64,000 nucleotides of DNA from Geodermatophilus arenarius (GTDB lineage: Bacteria; Actinomycetota; Actinomycetes; Mycobacteriales; Geodermatophilaceae), in contig NZ_JBHSGR010000006.1 of the NCBI RefSeq assembly GCF_042654585.1, positions 133,754-197,753 of the forward strand. The letters are read 5' to 3'. How positions within the stretch are numbered: position 1 is the stretch's first letter; each line of letters begins with the position of its first letter. Position numbers and translations under genes: made by a program. Below, piece by piece: positions 9,032 through 17,190 of the stretch. The notes under the pieces are model-generated. The model saw only the letters and a list, made by a program, of their open reading frames with translations. It had not been told where the DNA came from and did no database searches.

Positions 9032-9709
9032 ATGAGCCAGGAGAACGTCCCCGCCCGCCCACCGTCGGGCGTCGGGCTGGACGGGCTGCGCCGGGCGGCG
9101 GCCGGCTGCCGGGCCTGCGAGCTGTGGGAGCCGGCGACCCAGACCGTGTTCGGCGAGGGGCCGGAGACCGCGCGGATCGTGTTCGTCGGCGAGCAGCCGG
9201 GCGACCAGGAGGACCGCAGGGGCGAGCCGTTCGTCGGCCCGGCCGGCCGGCTGCTGGACCGGGCGCTGGCCGAGGCCGGGATCGAGCGGAGGGACGCCTA
9301 CGTCACCAACGCGGTCAAGCACTTCCGCTTCACGCCGACGCCCAAGCGGCGGATCCACCAGTCGCCGGGCGCCGAGCACCTCCGCGCCTGCCGGCCCTGG
9401 CTGGAGGCGGAGTTCGAGGTGCTCAAGCCCGAGGTCGTCGTCTGCCTGGGCGCGACGGCGGCCAAGGCGCTCATCTCGCCGTCGTTCCGGATCACCAAGG
9501 AGCGCGGGAAGCTCATGCCGTGGACGCCGCCGGGCGTCGCGCGCGCCGAGGCCGGCGACGACGAGCCGGAGGAGGACGAGCCGGCGCAGACCTGGATGCT
9601 CGCGACCGCGCACCCCTCGGCGATCCTGCGGACGCCGGACGAGGCCCGTGCCGCGGCCTTCGACGCGCTGGTCGCGGACCTCCGCGTCGTCGCCGGCGCG
9701 TTGGCCTAG
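9032..9709 (+). CDS. udgX: UdgX-type uracil-DNA glycosylase superfamily protein
   Basis: A 225-residue iron-sulfur uracil-DNA glycosylase superfamily member. The diagnostic UdgX insertion loop KRRIH is present at residues 105-109; in the characterised Mycobacterium smegmatis UdgX the His of this loop forms a covalent bond with the uracil-site deoxyribose, so the product here is expected to cross-link to uracil-containing DNA rather than simply excise the base. Motif A is GEQPGDQED (53-61) and the motif B region is AHPSAI near the C-terminus. Cys26, Cys29, Cys120 and Cys138 are suited to ligate a 4Fe-4S cluster. An acidic linker (DDEPEEDE) precedes the last strand. ATG at 9032 gives the expected family length. 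The gene stands alone and is followed by a stop-codon hairpin repeat. Confidence 0.92.
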   Translation: MSQENVPARPPSGVGLDGLRRAAAGCRACELWEPATQTVFGEGPETARIVFVGEQPGDQEDRRGEPFVGPAGRLLDRALAEAGIERRDAYVTNAVKHFRFTPTPKRRIHQSPGAEHLRACRPWLEAEFEVLKPEVVVCLGATAAKALISPSFRITKERGKLMPWTPPGVARAEAGDDEPEEDEPAQTWMLATAHPSAILRTPDEARAAAFDALVADLRVVAGALA

Positions 9710-9768
9710 ACGGAGGACCTCCCTGCCCCCGCCACTCGCGGGCCCGCGGCGGGACCCTGCGGGGAGGC
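9710..9768 (+). repeat. Stop-codon-associated hairpin repeat, long copy
   Basis: Begins one base after the udgX stop codon and runs to the stop of the convergent MFS gene. It opens with CGGAGGACC and ends GGACCCTGCGGGGAGGCC. Nested pairing is visible: CCTCCC (9718-9723) with GGGAGG (9762-9767), and CCCGCC (9728-9733) with GGCGGG (9748-9753). Likely a bidirectional terminator; the sequence recurs after serC, pdxH and the small gene at 46142. Confidence 0.6.
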
Positions 9769-11163
9769 CTAGGCGCCGGCCCTGGAGGCGCGGAACAGCC
9801 GGAACGAGGGCACCAGCAGCGCGACCACCGCCATCGCGACGACGACGACGACCCCGCCGGAGACCATGGCGACGCCGACGCCCGCCGCGCTGGCCACCGC
9901 GCCGGCGCGCAGGTCGCCGAGCCGCGGCCCGCCGGCGACGACGACGATGAACACGCCCTGCATCCGCCCGCGCATCTCGTCGGGCGCGGCGGTCTGCAGC
10001 ATCGACGAGCGCAGCACCGCGCTGACCATGTCCCCGGCCCCGGCGACGGCGAGGAAGAACACCGCCATCCACAGCGACTGCGCGAGGCCGAACCCGATGA
10101 TCGCCACGCCCCACACGACGATCGCGGCGAGCACCACCGCGCCCTGCCGGTCGACCCGCGACACCCAGCCCGAGGTCAGGCCCATGAGCAGCGCGCCGAT
10201 GGAGATGCCGGCGAACAGCCACCCGTAGGCGTTGGCCGAGCCCGCGTAGCGGTCGGCGGCGAGCTCGGGGAACACCGCCTGCGGCCAGGCGAACAGCATC
10301 GCGACGACGTCGACGACGAAGGTCATGAGCAGCACCGGCTGGGTGCGCAGGAAGGTGAAGCCCTCCCCCACCCCGCGGACGGCGGCGCCCAGCCGCAGCG
10401 GCCCGGTGTTCCCGCCCGGCGGCAGCGGCGGCAGGCCGCGCACCAGGAGCACGGCGACCAGGAGCGTGGCGGCGTCGACGGCGTAGGCGACGAACAGGTC
10501 GCCCAGGCCGATGAGCAGCCCGGCGACCAGCGGACCGACGATGACGCCGACCTGCCGCACGGTCATCGCCAGCGCGTTCGCCGCCGCCACGCCCTCCGGC
10601 CCGACCAGTGCGGGGATCACCGCGCTGCGCGCGGGCTGGTTGACCGCGGTGAAGCCGGAGACCGCGGCCACGAGCGCCCACAGCAGCCAGAGGCTCCCGC
10701 CGCCGGGCAGCAGCGCCTGCAGGGCCAGCAGCGCGCTGGTCACCGCCGAGCCGACCCCGGTGACGAGCATGAGCCTCCGCCGGTCCATCGCGTCGGCGAT
10801 CGCCCCGCCGAGCAGGCCGAAGACCACCAGCGGCACCAGCGAGACCATCGACGTGACGCCGACCAGCAGCGAGTCCCGGGTGATCGCGTACACCTGCACC
10901 GGGACGGCGACCAGCGTCATCTGCTGGCCGACCATCGTCGAGGTCAGCCCCCAGAACAGCCGCCGGTAGCCGGGGTTGCGCAGCGGGCTGGTGTCCAGCG
11001 CCCAGCCGCGGCGGCGCGGGACGGGCGCGGGCTCGGCGACCTCCCCCGGCTCGACCGGGTCGGCGGGCAGCTGCCCGCCGGGAGGTGACGTACCGGAACG
11101 GCCCTGCTGCAGGGACCCGCGCCGGGCGTGCGAGGGGCGGGGGGCAGCGGGGTCCTCCGTCAC
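9769..11163 (-). CDS. MFS transporter (EntS-like)
   Basis: A 464-residue, 12-helix major facilitator of the enterobactin-exporter (EntS/MFS_3) type. The first helix begins after LRNPGYRRLFWGL (about residue 60) and helices follow regularly. The loop between helices 2 and 3 reads GGAIADAMDRRRLM, the family's D-R-x-x-R-R-like motif A. The only ordinary start codon upstream of the first helix is GTG at 11163, which overlaps the pdxH stop (GTGA) and lies at the edge of a hairpin repeat; the first 22 or so residues (TEDPAAPRPSHARRG...) are therefore encoded by repeat sequence. Coupled to pdxH. Substrate unknown. Confidence 0.85.
   Translation of the reverse strand: MTEDPAAPRPSHARRGSLQQGRSGTSPPGGQLPADPVEPGEVAEPAPVPRRRGWALDTSPLRNPGYRRLFWGLTSTMVGQQMTLVAVPVQVYAITRDSLLVGVTSMVSLVPLVVFGLLGGAIADAMDRRRLMLVTGVGSAVTSALLALQALLPGGGSLWLLWALVAAVSGFTAVNQPARSAVIPALVGPEGVAAANALAMTVRQVGVIVGPLVAGLLIGLGDLFVAYAVDAATLLVAVLLVRGLPPLPPGGNTGPLRLGAAVRGVGEGFTFLRTQPVLLMTFVVDVVAMLFAWPQAVFPELAADRYAGSANAYGWLFAGISIGALLMGLTSGWVSRVDRQGAVVLAAIVVWGVAIIGFGLAQSLWMAVFFLAVAGAGDMVSAVLRSSMLQTAAPDEMRGRMQGVFIVVVAGGPRLGDLRAGAVASAAGVGVAMVSGGVVVVVAMAVVALLVPSFRLFRASRAGA
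11093..11159 (-). repeat. Stop-codon-associated hairpin repeat inside the MFS gene start
   Basis: Reading the minus strand from the pdxH stop, the sequence runs CGGAGGACCCCGCTGCCCCC, then CGCCCCTCGC, and ends with GGGCCGTTCC, matching the copies after udgX and serC in order and spacing. It overlaps the first 22 or so codons of the downstream MFS gene, so a 3'-end element has become coding. Confidence 0.55.
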
Positions 11164-11807
11164 GGGGCGAGCCGCTGGAGGACCCAGCCGCCGCCCTCCT
11201 CGTCGTCGCGGACGAACCGCAGCCGGTCGTGCAGCCGCCCGGGCCCGCCCTGCCAGAACTCGACGGTCCGCGGCACCACGCGGTAGCCGCCCCAGGCCGG
11301 CGGCCGCGGCACCTTCTCCGTCGTCGTCTCCTCGTCGAGCAGCCGCACCCGCTCCTCGAGCTCCTCCCGGGAGTCGACGACGGTCGACTGCACCGAGGCG
11401 ACCGCGGCCAGCTGCGCCTCGCGCGGGCGGGGGTCCCACAGGTCGTCGGAGGCGGCCTCGCCGACGCGCTCGACGGTGCCGGTCACGCGGACCTGCCGCT
11501 GCAGCGCGTGCCAGGGGAAGACCAGCGCCGCGCGGGGGTTGACGGCCAGCTGCGCGCCCTTGGCGGAGGCGTAGCTGGTGCCGAAGACGAAGCCGGCCTC
11601 GTCGTAGCCCTTGAGCAGCACGATCCGCGCGTCCGGGGCGCCGTCGGCGTCGGCCGTGGCCACGACCACCGCGTTCGGGTCGGGGACGTCGGCGGCGACG
11701 ACGTCGCGGAACCAGGCGTCGAACTGCTCGACCCAGGTGGGCGCGAGGTCCTCCTCGCGCAGCCCCGGGCGGTCGTAGTCCCTGCGCATGCGGGAGAGGT
11801 CGGCCAC
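11160..11807 (-). CDS. pdxH: Pyridoxamine 5'-phosphate oxidase
   Basis: FMN-dependent oxidase that makes pyridoxal 5'-phosphate from PNP or PMP; 215 residues, the normal family length. Visible features: MRRDYDRPGLREEDL at the N-terminus, the FMN-contact segment ARIVLLKGYDEAGFVFGTSYASAKGAQL (read as two motifs, RIVLLKGYD and TSYASAKG), ALVFPWHALQRQVRV, and the C-terminal signature of WQGGPGRLHDR with RLAP at the end. GTG at 11807 is chosen because a CAGCAT hexamer lies six bases upstream, consistent with a leaderless start; ATG 18 bases downstream is the alternative. The stop overlaps the MFS start. Confidence 0.93.
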   Translation of the reverse strand: MADLSRMRRDYDRPGLREEDLAPTWVEQFDAWFRDVVAADVPDPNAVVVATADADGAPDARIVLLKGYDEAGFVFGTSYASAKGAQLAVNPRAALVFPWHALQRQVRVTGTVERVGEAASDDLWDPRPREAQLAAVASVQSTVVDSREELEERVRLLDEETTTEKVPRPPAWGGYRVVPRTVEFWQGGPGRLHDRLRFVRDDEEGGGWVLQRLAP

Positions 11808-11969
11808 CCCGCCATGCTGACACCGCGCCGGGGAGCGGGCGCCGGGCGGCTCCCGCTGGGCGGCAGCCCCGGATGGAACGGAGGCGGCCGCTGGGCCTAG
11901 TGTCGCGGTGCAGTCGTGCGCCGCTGAACGTGCGGGCACGAGGTCCGCGCGCGCAGAGGAGCATGCGAG

Positions 11970-13100
11970 ATGGCCGACGACTTCGTACCCGGCCTCGAGG
12001 GCGTCATCGCCTTCGAGACCACGATCGCGGAGCCCGACAAGGACGGCGGGTCGCTCCGCTACCGCGGGGTCGACATCGAGGACCTGGTCGGCAAGATCAC
12101 CTTCGGCAACGTGTGGGCGCTGCTGGTCGACGGCAAGTTCGGCCCCGGCCTGCCCCCGGCCGAGCCGTTCCCGATCCCGGTGCACAGCGGCGACGTCCGC
12201 GTCGACGTCCAGGCCGCGCTGGCGATGCTCGCCCCGTTCTGGGGCTACCGCCCGCTGCTGGACATCAGCGACGAGGAGGCCCGCGACCAGCTGGCCCGCG
12301 CCGCGGTCATGGCGCTGTCCTACGTCGCCCAGTCCGCCCGCGGCATCGGCATCCCGGCCGTGCCGCAGAGCCGCATCGACGAGGCCTCCACCATCGTGGA
12401 GCGGTTCATGGTCCGCTGGCGCGGCGAGCCCGACCCCCGCCACGTCGCCGCCGTCGACGCCTACTGGACGTCGGCCGCCGAGCACGGCATGAACGCCTCC
12501 ACCTTCACCGCCCGCGTCATCGCCTCCACCGGCGCCGACGTCGCCGCCGCGATGTCCGGCGCGATCGGCGCGATGTCGGGCCCGCTGCACGGCGGCGCCC
12601 CCTCCCGGGTCCTGCACATGCTCGACGGCGTCGAGCAGGCCGGCGACGCGGAGAAGTACGTCAAGGACCTGCTCGACCGCAAGGAGCGCCTGATGGGCTT
12701 CGGGCACCGGGTCTACCGGGCCGAGGACCCCCGCGCCCGCACGCTGCGCAAGGCCGCGAAGGAGCTCGGCGCCCCGCGCTTCGAGGCCGCGCTGGCGCTG
12801 GAGAACGCCGCGCTCAAGGAGCTGCGCGAGCGGCGCCCGGACCGGCCGATCGAGACCAACGTGGAGTTCTGGGCGGCGATCGTCCTCGACTTCGCCGAGG
12901 TCCCGAGCCACATGTTCACGTCGATGTTCACCTGTGCCCGCACCGCCGGCTGGTGCGCGCACATCCTGGAGCAGAAGCAGACCGGCCGCCTCGTGCGCCC
13001 GTCGGCCCGCTACGTCGGGCCCGCCGCGCGCAAGCCCGAGGAGGTCGAGGGCTTCGACACCATCACGGTCAAGGCCGTCGACGAGGTCTCCCCGGCGTAG
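11970..13100 (+). CDS. citA: Citrate synthase 2
   Basis: Condenses oxaloacetate and acetyl-CoA to citrate. 376 residues, matching the short actinobacterial citrate synthase 2 (CitA) rather than the 430-residue GltA. Catalytic His residues are visible in GPLHGGAPSRVLHML and GFGHRVYRAEDPRAR; the third catalytic position, normally Asp in an NVD motif, reads NVEFWAA here. The C-terminal ends with RPSARYVGPAARKPEEVEG. ATG at 11970 has AGAGGA nine bases upstream and a TAGTGT hexamer further up as a probable -10. serC follows 40 bp downstream on the same strand, so the two may share a transcript. Confidence 0.93.
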   Translation: MADDFVPGLEGVIAFETTIAEPDKDGGSLRYRGVDIEDLVGKITFGNVWALLVDGKFGPGLPPAEPFPIPVHSGDVRVDVQAALAMLAPFWGYRPLLDISDEEARDQLARAAVMALSYVAQSARGIGIPAVPQSRIDEASTIVERFMVRWRGEPDPRHVAAVDAYWTSAAEHGMNASTFTARVIASTGADVAAAMSGAIGAMSGPLHGGAPSRVLHMLDGVEQAGDAEKYVKDLLDRKERLMGFGHRVYRAEDPRARTLRKAAKELGAPRFEAALALENAALKELRERRPDRPIETNVEFWAAIVLDFAEVPSHMFTSMFTCARTAGWCAHILEQKQTGRLVRPSARYVGPAARKPEEVEGFDTITVKAVDEVSPA

Positions 13101-13140
13101 TCCCGGCCCGCCCGACCACCCGTCGAGGAGCACCCCCGGC

Positions 13141-14256
13141 ATGAGCACCACCATCCCCGCCGACCTGCTGCCCGCCGACGGGCGGTTCGGCTGCGGCCCG
13201 TCGAAGGTCCGCCCGGAGGCGCTGCGGGCGCTGGCGTCCGAGGGCGCGGCGCTCATGGGCACCTCGCACCGCCAGGCCCCGGTCAAGGGCCTGGTCCGGC
13301 AGGTCCGCGAGGGGCTGGCCCAGCTGTTCGACCTGCCCGAGGGCTACGAGGTCGTGCTGGGCAACGGGGGCTCCACGGCGTTCTGGGACGCCGCCGTCCT
13401 CGGGCTGGTGCGGCGGCGCAGCGCCCACGGCACCTACGGCGAGTTCTCCGCGAAGTTCGCCTCCGCGGTCGCCGAGGCGCCGTTCCTCGAGGAGCCGGTC
13501 GTCACGCGGGGCGAGCCGGGCACGCTGGCGCTGCCGACGGCGCAGCCCGGCGTCGACGCCTACGCGTGGGCGCACAACGAGACCTCGACCGGGGTCATGG
13601 CGCCGGTGGTCCGCCCGCACGGCGCCGACGACGACGCGCTCGTGCTGATCGACGCCACCAGCGGCGCCGGCGGCCTCCCGGTCGACGTCGCCGAGGCCGA
13701 CGCCTACTACTTCGCGCCGCAGAAGTCCTTCGCCTCCGACGGCGGGCTCTGGATCGCGCTGATGAGCCCGGCGGCGCTGGAGCGGGTGGCGGAGGTCAAG
13801 GCGTCGGGGCGGTGGATCCCCGGGTTCCTGGACCTGTCGATCGCCGTCGACAACTCCACCAAGGACCAGACCTACAACACCCCCGCCGTCGCGACGCTGT
13901 TCCTGCTCGCCGACCAGGTCCGCTGGATGCTCGGCCTCGGCGGGCTCTCCGGCGCGGTCGCGCGCAGCCGGGAGTCCTCGAGCCGGCTCTACGGGTGGGC
14001 GGAGAAGACCTCCTACACGACGCCGTTCGTCGCCGACCCGGAGCAGCGCAGCCTCGTCGTCGGCACGGTCGACTTCGACCCCTCCGTCGACGCCGCGCAG
14101 GTCGCGAAGGTGCTGCGGGCCAACGGCGTGGTCGACGTCGAGCCCTACCGCAAGCTCGGCCGCAACCAGCTGCGGGTCGGCATGTTCCCCGCCGTCGACC
14201 CCGACGACGTCAGCGCGCTGACCGCCTGCATCGACTTCGTCGTCGAGCGCCTGTAG
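13141..14256 (+). CDS. serC: Phosphoserine aminotransferase
   Basis: PLP-dependent transaminase of the phosphorylated serine pathway, converting 3-phosphohydroxypyruvate to phosphoserine. 371 residues, actinobacterial type. The N-terminal FGCGPSKVRPEAL and MGTSHRQAPVK, the cofactor region VLGNGGSTAFWDAA, and the Schiff-base lysine in YYFAPQKSFASDGGLW are all present, with a C-terminal LRVGMFPAVDPDDV that fits the small domain. ATG at 13141 is 40 bp after citA; a GGAG sequence in the spacer serves as ribosome binding site. A stop-codon hairpin repeat begins directly after the TAG. Confidence 0.95.
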   Translation: MSTTIPADLLPADGRFGCGPSKVRPEALRALASEGAALMGTSHRQAPVKGLVRQVREGLAQLFDLPEGYEVVLGNGGSTAFWDAAVLGLVRRRSAHGTYGEFSAKFASAVAEAPFLEEPVVTRGEPGTLALPTAQPGVDAYAWAHNETSTGVMAPVVRPHGADDDALVLIDATSGAGGLPVDVAEADAYYFAPQKSFASDGGLWIALMSPAALERVAEVKASGRWIPGFLDLSIAVDNSTKDQTYNTPAVATLFLLADQVRWMLGLGGLSGAVARSRESSSRLYGWAEKTSYTTPFVADPEQRSLVVGTVDFDPSVDAAQVAKVLRANGVVDVEPYRKLGRNQLRVGMFPAVDPDDVSALTACIDFVVERL

Positions 14257-14318
14257 AAGGACCCTCTCGCCCCCCACCGCTCGCCGGCTCGCGGCGGGAC
14301 CCTGCACGGGGGCCGTTC
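14257..14318 (+). repeat. Stop-codon-associated hairpin repeat after serC
   Basis: Starts at the base after the serC stop with AAGGACCCTCTCGCCCCCC, then CGCTCGC, GCGGCGGGACCCTGC and GGGGGCCGTTCC. The same blocks in the same order occur after udgX and, on the other strand, after pdxH. Lies between convergent serC and the M42 peptidase gene and probably terminates both. Confidence 0.55.
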
Positions 14319-14334
14319 CAGCACGTGGCCGGGG

Positions 14335-15576
14335 TCAGCGGGCCTGCTCGCCGTCGGCCGGCTGGACGGCGGTGCTCGGGAAGTCCCGCAGGTCGCCGGT
14401 CGGACGGCGGTCCCAGCTGCGGAAGGTCAGGTCCGTCTGCAGGTAGAGCGCGACCAGCTCGGCGGTGCTGCGGATGCCCTCGAGGTGGGTGCGCTCGTTG
14501 CCGTGGCTGCCGTCGATGCCGAACCCGATGAGCGCGGCGCGGGTGTTGGCGCCGGCCTCCAGCGCCGAGGCGGCGTCGGAGCGGTAGTACTTGTAGACGT
14601 CGCGGCGGTGCGGCACCTCGTGCACCCGGCACAGGTCGATCAGGTGCCGGGTCAGGTGGTAGTCGAACGGCCCGGTCGAGTCCTGCATCGCGATGTTGAC
14701 GCACTGCTCGGAGGACGCCTGCCCGGGCGCGACCACCGAGGTGTCGATGGAGACGAGCTCGGCGACGTCGGCGTCCAGGCCGTGGCTGGCCCCCAGGCCC
14801 ACCTCCTCGGCGATGGTGACCAGCAGGTGCGCGGTCACCGGTACCTGGATGCCGGAGTCGATGATCGCCTTGAACGCGCCCAGCGCGGCGGCGATGCCGG
14901 CCTTGTCGTCGAGGTGGCGGCTGTTGACGAACCCGCTGGGGGTGATCACCGGCTGCGGGTCGATGGCCACGAAGTCGCCGACCTGGATGCCCAGGCGCTC
15001 GAGGTCGGCGCGGCTGTGCACCACCTCGTCGACGCGGACCTCGACGTGGTCCCAGCCCACGCCCTGCTCGTCGACCTCGTCGCCGAAGCGGTGCCCGCTG
15101 GCCTTGTTGGGCAGGATCGTCCCGGTGTGCCGGTAGTCGCCGGACACGTCGTCGGAGAAGATGATCACCCGGGCGCCCTCGGCGAAGCGGGCGCTGTGCG
15201 TGCCCACCGGCACGATCGCCAGCCGGCCGTTGTCCTTGAGCCCGCTGACCATGCAGCCGATCGTGTCGGCGTGCACCACCACGGTCCGGTCGGCGCCGGG
15301 CGAGGCGCTGGGCAGCTCGGCCAGCAGCGCGCCGCGGCGGGTGACCTCGAAGTCCATGCCCAGGCTCCGCAGCTCGCCGCCGATGAGCTGCATCACGTGG
15401 TCGGTGCGCCCCGAGGGGCTCGGGATGTCGAGCATCTGCAGCAGCACGCGCTGGACGTAGTCCATGTCGATGGGCAGGCGCTTCTGTCCCGCGTCGACCG
15501 GGCTCGGCAGGAAGCGGGGGTTGAGCTCGCCGTCGTCTCGGACGAGGCCGGTGTCGTCCCGGGGGCCGGTCAGCAT
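14335..15576 (-). CDS. M42 family metallopeptidase, NAGGN-associated type
   Basis: A 413-residue di-zinc aminopeptidase-like enzyme. The catalytic segment VVHADTIGCMVSGLKDNG, LDDKAGIAAALGAFKA (bridging Asp), TIAEEVGLGASHGL (general base Glu pair), SIDTSVVAPG and the C-terminal His of GIDGSHGNERTH are in family order. MDYVQRVLLQMLDIPSPSG and RRGALLAELPS recall the M42 hydrolase found with the genes for N-acetylglutaminylglutamine amide osmolyte synthesis, but no synthesis genes are visible here, so it is an orphan and its substrate is open. ATG at 15576 has TAGACT (15585-15590) eight bases upstream, indicating a leaderless transcript. About 35 residues precede the usual start of the family. 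Confidence 0.8.
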   Translation of the reverse strand: MLTGPRDDTGLVRDDGELNPRFLPSPVDAGQKRLPIDMDYVQRVLLQMLDIPSPSGRTDHVMQLIGGELRSLGMDFEVTRRGALLAELPSASPGADRTVVVHADTIGCMVSGLKDNGRLAIVPVGTHSARFAEGARVIIFSDDVSGDYRHTGTILPNKASGHRFGDEVDEQGVGWDHVEVRVDEVVHSRADLERLGIQVGDFVAIDPQPVITPSGFVNSRHLDDKAGIAAALGAFKAIIDSGIQVPVTAHLLVTIAEEVGLGASHGLDADVAELVSIDTSVVAPGQASSEQCVNIAMQDSTGPFDYHLTRHLIDLCRVHEVPHRRDVYKYYRSDAASALEAGANTRAALIGFGIDGSHGNERTHLEGIRSTAELVALYLQTDLTFRSWDRRPTGDLRDFPSTAVQPADGEQAR

Positions 15577-15730
15577 GGGGGTCGAGTCTAAGACGGACCG
15601 GGCGGGCGCCCGCGCGGCCCGCCACGCCGGAGGACATCCGGCACGGACCCGGCTGCCGCGGATAGCCTCGCGCGTGGTCCCCTGTCACCCAGGGGATCCC
15701 GTCGTCCCGCCGTCCGTCCGAGGAGGTCCC

Positions 15731-16624
15731 GTGCGCTCGCTGCGTCTCGTGGGCCTGTCCGACGACGGCCGCAGCCTGGTCCTCGCCCTCGACGGCGGGG
15801 ACGGTGACGAGGGCGAGCGCTTCGAGCTGCCGATCGACGACCGGGTGCGCGCCGCGGCTCGCGGGGACACCCGCCGGCTGGGCCAGATGGAGTCCGACGG
15901 CGGCCTGTCGCCGCGGGTCATCCAGGCCCGCATCCGCGCCGGCGAGACCCCGGAGCAGGTCGCGTCCGCCTCGGGCACCCGGGTGGAGCGGATCATGCGC
16001 TTCGCGCACACGGTGCTTCAGGAGCGCGCCCGCATGGCCGAGCAGGCCCGCCAGGCCCGGGTCCGGCTGTCGGAGGGCACCTCCGGCGAGCCGCTGCAGC
16101 AGTTCATGGCCGAGCGGCTGCGGCTGCTCGGCGCCGACCTCGATGCCGTCCGCTGGGACGCCGCCCGCGCCGAGGACGGCACCTGGGTGGTCACCGCCGC
16201 CTGGCGCGCCGGGACCAAGGAGGGCACCACGCAGTGGGCCTACGACCTCGCCGGCCGCGCGGTCAGCCCCTTCGACGCCCCCACCCGCGACTTCGCGGAG
16301 GGCACCCGGCTGGTCCGCGTCGTCCCCGGGGTGCCCGCCGAGCGGCCGGCGCTGCCCATGCACCGCAGCGCCGCCGTCCCCGAGCGCCCCACCCCGGAGC
16401 GCCCCACGCCCGAGCGGCCGGCGTCCGAGCGGCCCGTCCCGCCGGCCGACGAGCCGCGCACCGGCCCGGGTGAGCGGCGCACCGACCCCGCCGAGGACGA
16501 GGACGTCTCCGAGCACGACACCGTCGTGCTGCGCACCGGCGAGTCCGACGGCGAGGACGAGGACCCGCGCGCCCGCGTGCCCGCCTGGGAGGACATCGTC
16601 TTCGGGGTCCGCCGCAACCGCTGA
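15731..16624 (+). CDS. sepH: Septation protein SepH
   Basis: Actinobacterial cell-division factor (DUF3071) that binds and stimulates FtsZ assembly. 297 residues: an N-terminal globular domain MRSLRLVGLSDDGRSLVLAL, a helix-turn-helix-like segment LSPRVIQARIRAGETPEQVA (residues about 57-76), ERIMRFAHTVLQERARMAEQAR, then a Pro/Glu-rich disordered tail with repeated ERPTPERP units and a conserved end WEDIVFGVRRNR. GTG at 15731 follows an AGGAGG ribosome binding site at 15721-15726; TAGCCT near 15665 may be the -10. Function is from knowledge of the Streptomyces and Mycobacterium proteins. Confidence 0.92.
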   Translation: MRSLRLVGLSDDGRSLVLALDGGDGDEGERFELPIDDRVRAAARGDTRRLGQMESDGGLSPRVIQARIRAGETPEQVASASGTRVERIMRFAHTVLQERARMAEQARQARVRLSEGTSGEPLQQFMAERLRLLGADLDAVRWDAARAEDGTWVVTAAWRAGTKEGTTQWAYDLAGRAVSPFDAPTRDFAEGTRLVRVVPGVPAERPALPMHRSAAVPERPTPERPTPERPASERPVPPADEPRTGPGERRTDPAEDEDVSEHDTVVLRTGESDGEDEDPRARVPAWEDIVFGVRRNR

Positions 16625-16641
16625 GCAGTACGCTCGCCACT

Positions 16642-16663
16642 CCGGACCGACGTGTCCGTCCGG
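16642..16663 (+). terminator. Possible terminator after sepH
   Basis: CCGGAC (16642-16647) and GTCCGG (16658-16663) form a 6-bp stem with a ten-base loop, 17 bp after the sepH stop. Short and without a U-tract, so only moderately convincing. Confidence 0.35.
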
Positions 16664-16716
16664 GGGGCCGCGGGTACGTCGTCCACAACCGAACGAGTGC
16701 GGGAGTGGAGCGCAAC

Positions 16717-17190
16717 ATGTCGATGTCCGTGTCGATGCCCCTGGGCGGAGTCCAGGTCGGGTCGTACGACAGCTACCAGGCGGCGCAGGCCGCGGTGGAC
16801 CACCTCTCCGACGAGAGGTTCCCGGTCGAGAACGTCACGATCATCGGGTCGGACCTGCGGATGGTCGAGCGGGTCACCGGGCGGCTCACCTGGGGCCGCG
16901 CGATCGGCGCGGGTGCCGCGGGCGGCGCCTGGTGGGGTCTGTTCGTCGGCCTGCTGCTGGGCATCTTCGCCCCCGACGGCACCAGCTGGATCAGCTCGGT
17001 GCTGACCGGCCTGCTGATCGGTCTGCTGTTCGGTGCGCTGTTCGGCGCCATGGGCTACGCGGCCACCCGCGGTCAGCGCGACTTCACCAGCGTCTCGCAG
17101 GTCACCGCGAGCCGGTACGACGTCATGTGCGACCCCTCCCGCGCCGAGGAGGCCCGCGCCATCCTGGCCCGCTGGTCCCTGCGCAACTAG
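16717..17190 (+). CDS. General-stress-type membrane protein with glycine zipper
   Basis: A 157-residue small membrane protein. The N-terminal part, LGGVQVGSYDSYQAAQAAVDHLSDERFPVENVTIIGSDLRMVERVTG, resembles the general stress protein 17M-like domain, followed by a glycine-rich helix pair (residues about 65-110: IGAGAAGGAWWGLFVGLLLGIF and LTGLLIGLLFGALFGAMGY) and a cytosolic tail ending in SRAEEARAILARWSLRN. ATG at 16717 is preferred over a GTG 12 bases upstream because a GGAGTGGAG Shine-Dalgarno covers that GTG. Role in stress is family inference only. Its stop overlaps that of the convergent TrmH-like gene. Confidence 0.8.
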   Translation: MSMSVSMPLGGVQVGSYDSYQAAQAAVDHLSDERFPVENVTIIGSDLRMVERVTGRLTWGRAIGAGAAGGAWWGLFVGLLLGIFAPDGTSWISSVLTGLLIGLLFGALFGAMGYAATRGQRDFTSVSQVTASRYDVMCDPSRAEEARAILARWSLRN

